Below the pieces are notes generated by a model that was not told the origin of the DNA, ran no database searches, and saw only the letters and a program-made list of their open reading frames with translations. DNA of 5,951 nt from Victivallales bacterium. Lineage in GTDB: Bacteria > Verrucomicrobiota > Lentisphaeria > Oligosphaerales > Lenti-02. Positions 1 to 4,862 of this stretch are shown here, one piece after another (position 1 is the stretch's first letter; each line of letters begins with the position of its first letter). The position numbers were made by a program, and so were the translations under genes. The stretch covers positions 1 through 5,951 of the forward strand of contig JABGQJ010000496.1 in NCBI GenBank assembly GCA_018648945.1, written 5' to 3'.

Positions 1-192
1 CACGTCGGGACAGCCCTGGGCGGAGAGGGCGTCGAAGCCCAACTGGTCGCAGACGATGAAGATGAAGTTGGGCTTGCTGCCTTTCCCAGCAGCGATGGTG
101 GGGGCCGCGAGACCAGTCGCCGCCGCCACCGCGCCGCTACTCTTCAGGAACTGCCGCCGATTCAGACCGGTGTTGGAGGGTGTCTGGGTCAT
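1..192 (-). CDS. Tat-exported sulfatase, N-terminal part (3' end outside window)
   Basis: Only the first 64 codons are present. Residues 11-17 (NRRQFLK) form a twin-arginine motif, followed by an Ala/Gly-rich hydrophobic stretch to about residue 34, so the protein is probably exported folded through the Tat pathway. Residues 40-64 start KPNFIFIVCDQLGFDALS, the typical first beta strand of type I sulfatases (alkaline phosphatase superfamily), which hydrolyse sulfate esters. Asp49 corresponds to the first metal-binding Asp; the second Asp of the usual DD pair is Gln here, as in some sulfatase subfamilies. The formylglycine site (C/S-x-P-x-R) would lie beyond the window, so activity and subfamily cannot be judged. 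The ATG is one base after the upstream gene's TGA, with GGAGGAG (200-206) seven bases before it inside that gene's 3' end, so translational coupling is likely. An arylsulfatase-like hydrolase of another specificity remains possible. Confidence 0.9.
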   Translation of the reverse strand, partial: MTQTPSNTGLNRRQFLKSSGAVAAATGLAAPTIAAGKGSKPNFIFIVCDQLGFDALSAQGCPDV

Positions 193-193
193 A

Positions 194-1030
194 TCACTTC
201 TCCTCCGGCGCGGGGATGGGACCATCGGCTTCGAGGACAAGGCCCTCGGTGCCAGCGGTCATGAACAGCATGCGGCCCGCCTGGTCGGTGTAGTGGGCGC
301 GGGGAACGAGGCCGGGACCGGTCAGATCGTGGCGGGTGATCTGCATGGGCTGTCCTCCCTGCCAAGTCCGTTCGGGCCGGAATACGCGCCCTCGCTCCAG
401 CTTGATCTCCCGTTCGTGCACCACGTTCTTGCCGCCAATCAGGACCTCGCGGGTCCCGCGCCCACGCAACTCCATACCTGGCTTCACGTGATCGAAATCA
501 TCGAGCAAGGTGAGTGGAATCGGCGGCCCTGCTTCCTTCGGGAGAGCCCCGAGAATGGCAAGCAGCGTCCAGTTTACCGTCACTGGACCAGACACGGGCA
601 AAGGCCGCTCGTCCTTACCTTCCTTGAGAGTGTAGCCGGTGGGGCTACGGACCCCCTCCTGCGCCCAGCGCGTGCTGCTGGCGACCGTACCATCGTTGAC
701 ATTGCGGGTCGTGGCTTCGAAACGCCAGGATTGCGGGGTGCCGAGCTGGTCAGCGGCGCAGGAAATCGTGGCCGCCAAGACATTCTCGAAGCCGGGGACC
801 GCCCGTTTCCGGTAGTCGAGGGTCAGCTCGAAACGACCACCGGCTGTCGGCCGCCGCGTCAGCACCAGATGGCCGCCGATCCCCATCGAGCGAATCCCTG
901 TGGTGAGAATGCGGTACCGCCGTTGCCATGCCAAGACGTTTGCTGTGCTTGGCACCGGTGGGATGTTGGCGAGTTGGGCCTGCGACAACTTCGCAGAGAA
1001 GAGATCGTGGAAACGAATCGGTTGAGCCAT
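194..1030 (-). CDS. Uncharacterised 278-residue protein, first gene of the sulfatase unit
   Basis: I do not recognise the family. The protein starts MAQPIRFHDLFSAKLSQAQL and has no signal peptide, membrane segment or lipobox, so it is predicted to be cytoplasmic. The middle and C-terminal parts alternate short hydrophobic strands with turns (for example GGHLVLTRR, GGRFELTLDYRK, REVLIGGKNVVHEREIKLERG), suggesting a beta-rich fold. The tail, LVPRAHYTDQAGRMLFM followed by EGLVLE, loosely resembles the closing strands of DUF3108-like beta-barrel proteins, but this is a guess. The ATG at 1030 is chosen because GGAGGG (1038-1043) stands seven bases upstream and the candidate promoter at 1077-1105 would start transcription near 1070. 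An in-frame ATG at 1051 has a weaker ribosome site, and the frame's opening up to 1150 lies upstream of the promoter. The one-base gap to the sulfatase implies co-transcription and perhaps a joint role in sulfatase handling or substrate use. Confidence 0.85.
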   Translation of the reverse strand: MAQPIRFHDLFSAKLSQAQLANIPPVPSTANVLAWQRRYRILTTGIRSMGIGGHLVLTRRPTAGGRFELTLDYRKRAVPGFENVLAATISCAADQLGTPQSWRFEATTRNVNDGTVASSTRWAQEGVRSPTGYTLKEGKDERPLPVSGPVTVNWTLLAILGALPKEAGPPIPLTLLDDFDHVKPGMELRGRGTREVLIGGKNVVHEREIKLERGRVFRPERTWQGGQPMQITRHDLTGPGLVPRAHYTDQAGRMLFMTAGTEGLVLEADGPIPAPEEK

Positions 1031-1037
1031 GGCAACG

Positions 1038-1043
1038 CCCTCC
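1038..1043 (-). promoter_or_regulatory. Ribosome binding site deciding the start of the unknown gene
   Basis: GGAGGG lies seven bases before the ATG at 1030 on the minus strand. The alternative ATG at 1051 is preceded only by a weak AGGCG. Confidence 0.75.
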
Positions 1044-1076
1044 AGCGGCATTGAACGCCTAATGTGAATCCCTCCC

Positions 1077-1105
1077 ACCGTAGGCGATGAACGCCCTCGC
1101 CGCAA
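1077..1105 (-). promoter_or_regulatory. Candidate sigma70-type promoter of the unknown-sulfatase unit
   Basis: On the minus strand TTGCGG (1105-1100) and TACGGT (1082-1077) are separated by exactly 17 bases. Each hexamer matches the consensus at three positions, including TTG and the T, A and final T of the -10 box. The start site would fall near 1070, giving a leader of about 40 nt before the ATG at 1030. The hexamers are weak, so this rests on spacing and position. Confidence 0.4.
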
Positions 1106-1144
1106 CCGGTTCCCGATCCCCGGCCGCGCAACATCGCCCAAGAC

Positions 1145-1218
1145 GTCCACCGGGGCCCGGCGGACCTACCCGTCTGGAATACGCGTGAACCAGGTAGGCG
1201 CGCCGGGCCCCGGTGCGC
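1145..1218. repeat. REP-like pair in inverted orientation (BIME-like)
   Basis: Two 25-nt units face away from each other around a 24-nt spacer (1170-1193). Each is a GTAG tetranucleotide followed by a 21-nt hairpin. The left unit reads on the minus strand from 1169 to 1145; the right unit reads on the plus strand from 1194 to 1218. In the GTAG-to-hairpin direction both have inner arms CCGG/CCGG, loop GCC and a G-T wobble closing the inner stem. The outer arms are GTCC/GGAC in the left unit and GCGC/GCGC in the right: different sequences that each remain fully paired. The two units can also pair with each other over 15 bp (1148-1162 with 1201-1215). A GTAG head, a hairpin, and an inverted pair between genes are the described hallmarks of REP/BIME elements mobilised by RAYT (Y1 tyrosine) transposases. 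No such transposase is in the window. In a transcript the pair could also pause transcription or protect the ankyrin mRNA 3' end. Confidence 0.78.
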
Positions 1219-1270
1219 AGGAAGCTCCAGAGGCGGCGACAGAGATCTGGACCCGCCATCCTCCACTGGC

Positions 1271-1341
1271 TGTTCGAAGTTGGGGCCCCCGCCTTGCGGG
1301 GTGAACTCGATGCTCGCCCCGTCACAGCGATGTTCGAAGTT
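1271..1341. repeat. 11-bp direct repeat TGTTCGAAGTT, two copies 60 bp apart
   Basis: TGTTCGAAGTT occurs at 1271-1281 and 1331-1341, exact over 11 bases, with starts 60 bp apart. Each copy contains the palindrome TTCGAA. The spacing is close to six helical turns, which would suit a paired binding site, but the pair lies about 170-260 bp upstream of the candidate promoter at 1077-1105, so an operator role is uncertain. Confidence 0.55.
1287..1301. terminator. Small GC hairpin downstream of the ankyrin gene
   Basis: CCCCGC (1287-1292) and GCGGGG (1296-1301) form a perfect 6-bp stem with a 3-base loop, about 70 bases past the ankyrin stop codon. No T tract follows on the minus strand, so it is not a standard intrinsic terminator. 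It could cause pausing or shield the mRNA end. Confidence 0.3.
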
Positions 1342-1351
1342 CGGTTTCGAT

Positions 1352-1370
1352 CACTCACCAGAGCTGAGTG
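1352..1370 (-). terminator. Short hairpin abutting the ankyrin stop codon
   Basis: CACTCA and TGAGTG form a perfect 6-bp stem with a 7-base loop, starting at the base right after the TGA (1373-1371). There is no T tract, so a role in termination is only a possibility. Confidence 0.3.
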
Positions 1371-4300
1371 TCATTTGCGTCCGAGCTCGTCCCGGTGCTT
1401 CCGGCACATGTGCTCGTCTATCAGATCGTCGATCTCCCGGCGCGCGTGTCCTCTGGCACGGGAGTAGGCGCAGCCGTGGGAGTCATCCCTCTTCAAGGGG
1501 TCGGCGCCGCGCTCCAGTAGCAGGCGGGCCATGGGCGGATGGTTGGCTGTGACCGAGAGCCCGAGTGCTGTCTTGCCTTCCCAGATGGTCGCATCCACGG
1601 GCACGCCGGCGTCGAGCAGGTAGGTAGCCACGGTCGGGTGCCCCCGATAGGCGGCATGGCAGAGGGCCAGAGGACCATGGCTCTCCAGCAGCTTCCTGCC
1701 ACCATCCCCTTCCTGGATCAGGCGCAGGGCGGCGAGATCGCCATCCCAGGCCGCCTCCAGGTAGCGGACCTCCGCTGGGGCCTCCGCTTTCCGCGCCTGT
1801 CTGAGCAGGGCCACAGTCTCCATGTGCCCCATGGATTCCGCCACCATGCGAGCGGTTCGCCCCCGGTAGTTGAGGTGGTCCTCTGCAGCGCCTGCGGCGA
1901 GCAGGACGCGAACGACCTCGGTCCGTTCCCCGCCGGCAGCAGACATGAGGGCGGTATCCGCGTCGCTGTCCGCAAAATCCACACCGATGCCAGCTGCCAG
2001 GAGAGCGTTGACGATCTCCAGGTTCCCCCATTGAGAGGCCCCCATGAGTGCCCTGCCGCCTACCTTCGCACGCACCTTGCCGTCGGCATCCTCCGCCAAT
2101 GCCCGCTTCAGTTCCGCGGTTTCCCCAGAGTACGCCGCCTCGACCAATCTCGTGCCCAGACTTGGCGCCCGCTCTTGGTTGGCAGCGCGGAACTCGCCGA
2201 TCATCCGCGTGACCTCGTCGCGATCTTGCTCAACGGCCCGGCAATATGCGGTCTTTCCGTATTTGCCGACGGCGTCTGGGTCGGCACCGCTATCCAGTAG
2301 CAGCCTGACTGTATCGACATGTCCCTTGCCAGCCGCCAGCATCAGAGGCGCCCGGCACCATACCCCTGCGGGGCCCTCGATCTCTGCACCAGCGCTCAGG
2401 AGGAGTCGGACCGTGCCCAGATGGCCATCGATCGCTGCCGCTCCGAGAGCCGAGAACCTGTTGGCTTTGCGCTTCTCCACGTCAGCCCCTCGTCCGAGAA
2501 GCAATCGCACCACGCCCTCATGTCCCTCGCCGGCTGCCCGCACCAGAGGCACGTCCCCGCGGACCCCGTTGGCAGGAACACCATGATCGAGTAGCGTCCG
2601 CACCACGTCCTCGTGTCCATCTTCCGCCGCTGCGCCGATGCCTGAGAAGTGCGCCTCACTGTAGTGGTTTGGGTCGGCGCCCGCCTCCAGAAGCGCCTTG
2701 ACAGCCTCGGCATGTCCCGCGTCAGCGGCGCGAAAGAGCGCCGTGCGCCCGAACGCGTCGGTGGCGTCCGCCTTGGCTCCCCGCGAGAGTAGGAACCGCA
2801 CCATCTCCGCGTGTCCCTTCCAGGCCGCATACATGAGAGGGGTCTCGCCGTAGTTGGAGCGCGCCATCATGTCTGGCCCCAGCTCGAGCGCGAGCTTCGC
2901 CACCTCCACTTCCCCCCCATTTGCGGCCCAATGCAGCAATCCACGCCCGAAGTAGTCCTCCCCTTCGGTCTTGGCACCACGGGCAAGCAGTAGGCGCATA
3001 GCGTCTACTTTCCCATAGGCGGCGGCGAACATGAGTGGGGTGGTGCCCGTCTCGTCGGCAAGGTCCACGCTCGCCCCATGGTTCAGCAGAACTCCTGCGG
3101 TCTCCACCTTGCCCGCTTGCGCTGCGTGGGTCAATGCAGTCCCCCAGACCGTGCCCACGCCGTCAACGGGCGCGCCATGTTCGAGGAGGAACCGGACCAT
3201 CTCGTTCCGTCCGTTCGCGGCGGCGAACCAGAGGGGGGCTCTGCCATTCGCGCCCATCCCAATCGTCGCCCCTCTCTCAATCAGTAGCGCCGCGACCTCG
3301 GCGTGCCCACGCGCCGCTGCGTACATCAGCGGGGTTACCCCATCTCCAGATGCTTGGTTGGGGTCTGCCCCGCTATCCAGCAGGAAACTCACCACCTCGG
3401 CATGCCCACCCAATGTCGCGCCTTTCAGAGCCGTCCGTCCATCATCCGCCATTCTGTCTATGTTCCCGTCCGCCTGTGTCAGCAGGCGGAGTGTCTCCAC
3501 GTGCCCCCCCGTGGCTGCGTAATACAGGGGCGACTTGCCTTCGGGCCTCAGGATGGTGGGGTCGGTGCCCCTTGCCAGCAAGGTGCGAACCGTCTCCGTA
3601 TGGCCTCTGAAGGCAGCCACGACTAGAGCTGTATTGCCGGACTTAGCGATGGCGTTGGCGGCGGCCCCCTGGTCCAGCAGGAAGGCGACGATTTCGTGAT
3701 GCCCAGCATTCGCCGCCGAATGCAGCGGCCTCCGGCCTGCCTTGTCGGCTATCTCGACGTTACTCCCGTGGTCAAGCAGTAGGGCGACTGTTTCCAAGTG
3801 GCCTTGCCCGGCAGCAAGCCGTAGCGCAGATGCGCCTGTCTCGGTTGCCGAGTCCGGGTCTGCACCAGCGGCGATGAGGAGTTCGATCACCTCATCTCTG
3901 CCATGGTACGAGGCGATTGTGAGCGCTGTCTGTTCGCCGCGCATCGTGGCTTCGACCCGTGCCCCGCGGGCCAGAAACAGCGACACAATGCCGCTGTGGC
4001 CACTCTGGGCGGCGGCCATCAGCGGGGCCCAGCCTATACAGTCGATCTCGTTGATATCCGCGCCCGCATGGAGGAGATCGAGCACCACTTCGGCGTGCCC
4101 GTTGTATGCTGCGAGAAGAAGGGCAGACTTCCCGTAGGCGTTCCGCTGGTTTACCTCTGCCTCTGCCTCAAGGAGCAGAAGCACGACCTCCGCGTGCCCC
4201 CCAGCGGCGGCGTTCACGAGCGCGGTTTCGCCGCTGGGGACTCGGACCCAGGCGGGGATTCCGTCTGCCAGCAGCTCGTTCACCAGGATCCCTTCCCCTG

Positions 4301-4556
4301 CGGCTGCCGCGTCGATCAGCTCCTGGGCCGCCTCTTGCCCTGTCGGGTCCAGTTCGGCCAAGCGGGCAAAGAACCCCTCGAACAACTCGACCCATCTGGA
4401 AACTGGTGCCTCCTCGCCGGGCTTGGCCGCCGCTGGTTGAGCGTAGGGACACTGAGCGACGATGAACAGGGCCAGGGAGCAAAGGAGAACCCGCCGCTGG
4501 CACCAATGGGTGACACGGTCGCTGCACTTGCTTGTCGGTGCCCAAGGCAACCGCAT
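1371..4556 (-). CDS. Secreted ankyrin-repeat protein, 1061 residues, about 28 repeats
   Basis: Residues 23-44 are hydrophobic (VLLCSLALFIVAQ) after basic residues, ending in AQPAAA, which suggests Sec export with cleavage near residue 44; VAQC is not a good lipobox. A short charged stretch (45-75) leads into ankyrin repeats that run to the C-terminus. Most units are 33 residues with the family pattern G-x-T/A-x-L-x-x-A-A-x-x-G-H-x-E-x-V-x-x-L-L-x-x-G-A-D. Twenty near-canonical units span 108-765; a degenerate unit and linker follow (766-802), then three units (832-930) and two more (959-1025), ending in a basic cap. Cap-like half repeats precede each block (about 77-107, 803-831, 931-958). 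Ankyrin repeats mediate protein binding; no catalytic domain is seen. The ATG at 4556 has GGAGAG five bases upstream and a promoter 57 bases further up. The frame opens to a TTG at 4613, but that codon starts at the last base of the predicted -10 box and cannot be the start. Binding partner unknown. Confidence 0.95.
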   Translation of the reverse strand: MRLPWAPTSKCSDRVTHWCQRRVLLCSLALFIVAQCPYAQPAAAKPGEEAPVSRWVELFEGFFARLAELDPTGQEAAQELIDAAAAGEGILVNELLADGIPAWVRVPSGETALVNAAAGGHAEVVLLLLEAEAEVNQRNAYGKSALLLAAYNGHAEVVLDLLHAGADINEIDCIGWAPLMAAAQSGHSGIVSLFLARGARVEATMRGEQTALTIASYHGRDEVIELLIAAGADPDSATETGASALRLAAGQGHLETVALLLDHGSNVEIADKAGRRPLHSAANAGHHEIVAFLLDQGAAANAIAKSGNTALVVAAFRGHTETVRTLLARGTDPTILRPEGKSPLYYAATGGHVETLRLLTQADGNIDRMADDGRTALKGATLGGHAEVVSFLLDSGADPNQASGDGVTPLMYAAARGHAEVAALLIERGATIGMGANGRAPLWFAAANGRNEMVRFLLEHGAPVDGVGTVWGTALTHAAQAGKVETAGVLLNHGASVDLADETGTTPLMFAAAYGKVDAMRLLLARGAKTEGEDYFGRGLLHWAANGGEVEVAKLALELGPDMMARSNYGETPLMYAAWKGHAEMVRFLLSRGAKADATDAFGRTALFRAADAGHAEAVKALLEAGADPNHYSEAHFSGIGAAAEDGHEDVVRTLLDHGVPANGVRGDVPLVRAAGEGHEGVVRLLLGRGADVEKRKANRFSALGAAAIDGHLGTVRLLLSAGAEIEGPAGVWCRAPLMLAAGKGHVDTVRLLLDSGADPDAVGKYGKTAYCRAVEQDRDEVTRMIGEFRAANQERAPSLGTRLVEAAYSGETAELKRALAEDADGKVRAKVGGRALMGASQWGNLEIVNALLAAGIGVDFADSDADTALMSAAGGERTEVVRVLLAAGAAEDHLNYRGRTARMVAESMGHMETVALLRQARKAEAPAEVRYLEAAWDGDLAALRLIQEGDGGRKLLESHGPLALCHAAYRGHPTVATYLLDAGVPVDATIWEGKTALGLSVTANHPPMARLLLERGADPLKRDDSHGCAYSRARGHARREIDDLIDEHMCRKHRDELGRK
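2262..4235 (-). repeat. Ankyrin-coding tandem array, about 99-bp period
   Basis: These bases encode twenty consecutive ankyrin units (residues 108-765). Unit length is 99 bp in most copies, with a few of 93, 96 or 102 bp at residues 405-502 and 668-732. Copies are conserved at structural positions but diverged elsewhere, so the array looks old rather than freshly expanded. All indels are multiples of three, which shows coding constraint. Confidence 0.85.
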
Positions 4557-4561
4557 CGCCG

Positions 4562-4567
4562 CTCTCC
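4562..4567 (-). promoter_or_regulatory. Ribosome binding site deciding the ankyrin gene start
   Basis: GGAGAG lies five bases before the ATG at 4556 on the minus strand. It supports this start over the upstream TTG at 4613, and the choice places the signal peptide at the N-terminus. Confidence 0.75.
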
Positions 4568-4612
4568 GTTGCACACCGTTCCTGGGGAGGCAGTGGGGGA
4601 TCTTCCGCTGCA

Positions 4613-4641
4613 ACTATTGCCTTGTTGCTGGCTCTCGTCAA
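4613..4641 (-). promoter_or_regulatory. Sigma70-type promoter of the ankyrin gene
   Basis: On the minus strand TTGACG (4641-4636) and AATAGT (4618-4613) are separated by exactly 17 bases. The -35 box matches the consensus at four of six positions and the -10 box at four. Transcription would start near 4606, giving a leader of about 50 nt to the ATG at 4556. Confidence 0.6.
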
Positions 4642-4690
4642 GTGCAAAGAGAGGGGAGGGCGTGGCCGTGTGGTTGTAGGGGAGGGGGAG

Positions 4691-4725
4691 TCGGACGAAT
4701 CGGTCGAATGGGTCGGATCGGACAG
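4691..4725. repeat. Imperfect 9-bp tandem repeat, four units
   Basis: Four successive units read TCGGACGAA, TCGGTCGAA, TGGGTCGGA and TCGGACAG. The 9-bp period is clear but copies differ at one to several bases. It lies between the divergent promoters, outside any supported gene. Confidence 0.55.
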
Positions 4726-4740
4726 TTGTGCCCCCCATCG

Positions 4741-4772
4741 TTCCATCATTCCATCATTCCATCATTCCATTC
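4741..4772. repeat. 8-bp tandem repeat TTCCATCA, three exact copies plus one variant
   Basis: TTCCATCA is repeated exactly at 4741-4748, 4749-4756 and 4757-4764, followed by TTCCATTC at 4765-4772. Such tracts can change copy number by replication slippage. It sits in the divergent control region, about 22 bases upstream of the candidate GH97 -35 box, so a length change would shift upstream spacing rather than a reading frame. Confidence 0.85.
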
Positions 4773-4792
4773 CCCCCTCCCCCTCCCATCCC
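4772..4792 (-). other. Canonical G-quadruplex motif next to the GH97 promoter
   Basis: On the minus strand four G runs of 3, 3, 5 and 6 are separated by loops of 2, 1 and 1 bases, which meets the usual G3+N1-7 rule with very short loops. The plus strand has the matching C runs. It ends one base before the candidate GH97 -35 box, and lies upstream of both start sites, so it would act as DNA, not as RNA. Confidence 0.7.
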
Positions 4793-4793
4793 G

Positions 4794-4822
4794 TTGCACC
4801 CGCGGCTCTGTGCGCGTAGGTT
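4794..4822 (+). promoter_or_regulatory. Candidate sigma70-type promoter of the GH97 gene
   Basis: TTGCAC (4794-4799) and TAGGTT (4817-4822) are separated by exactly 17 bases. Each keeps three consensus positions (TTG; T, A and final T). The start would be near 4829, leaving a leader of about 34 nt before the ATG at 4863. The hexamers are weak but have the same TTG-17-TA...T layout as the candidate at 1077-1105. Confidence 0.42.
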
Positions 4823-4850
4823 GGGGAGCATCCACGCTGTCTCACGTTTT

Positions 4851-4856
4851 GGAGAA
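4851..4856 (+). promoter_or_regulatory. Ribosome binding site of the GH97 gene
   Basis: GGAGAA lies six bases before the ATG at 4863. A second in-frame ATG at codon 5 has no better site, so 4863 is preferred. Confidence 0.75.
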
Positions 4857-4862
4857 CGTCGC

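Larger units (their letters stand above)
1031..1370. other. Intergenic region between the ankyrin gene and the sulfatase unit
   Basis: No convincing gene is seen in these 340 bases. Read along the minus strand, the order is: a short hairpin directly after the ankyrin stop, the first 11-bp repeat, a GC hairpin, the second 11-bp repeat, the REP-like pair, the candidate promoter and the ribosome site of the next gene. Open frames crossing it translate to Arg/Pro/Gly-rich text that follows the hairpins and have no ribosome site. Confidence 0.7.
4557..4862. other. Divergent control region between the ankyrin and GH97 genes
   Basis: The two genes start outward from this 306-base stretch, so it must carry both promoters. 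It contains, from left to right, the ankyrin ribosome site and promoter, paired G runs (4653-4660 and 4679-4688), imperfect 9-bp repeats, an exact 8-bp tandem repeat, a G-quadruplex motif on the minus strand, and the candidate GH97 promoter and ribosome site. Small frames crossing it encode repeat-derived Ser/Pro/His/Ile-rich text and are not supported as genes. Confidence 0.75.

Noticed and set aside
56..1054. A 332-codon open frame on the plus strand
   Set aside because: It lies opposite the sulfatase and unknown gene. The minus strand has recognisable sulfatase sequence, ribosome sites and tight gene coupling, while this frame gives no family-like sequence.
1080..1096. A further REP-like unit starting with GTAG at 1080
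   Set aside because: Only a 4-bp stem (GGCG/CGCC) with a 5-base loop follows, without the CCGG core, and it overlaps the candidate promoter.
1031..1150. N-terminal extension of the unknown gene to 1150
   Set aside because: It runs through the candidate promoter and into the left REP-like unit, and the added Arg/Gly-rich text is what those repeats would give by chance.
1148..1215. Integron attC site or intrinsic terminator
   Set aside because: The long dyad lacks the attC end motifs (GTTRRRY and its partner) and there is no T tract on either side. A GTAG-headed REP-like pair explains the details better.
1059..1358. Possible small gene of 99 codons on the minus strand
   Set aside because: It has no ribosome site, covers the REP-like pair and other hairpins, and its translation follows these repeats.
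4441..4460. Lipoprotein signal in the ankyrin protein (VAQC, residues 33-36)
   Set aside because: Gln directly before Cys does not fit the lipobox, and an AQPAAA cleavage region follows.
1371..4556. CRISPR-like or satellite array because of the 99-bp period
   Set aside because: The period is that of the 33-residue ankyrin unit; copies are diverged and indels preserve the frame.
4557..4613. Upstream TTG start for the ankyrin protein
   Set aside because: The TTG begins at the last base of the predicted -10 box, upstream of the expected transcript start, and would put 19 extra residues before the signal peptide.
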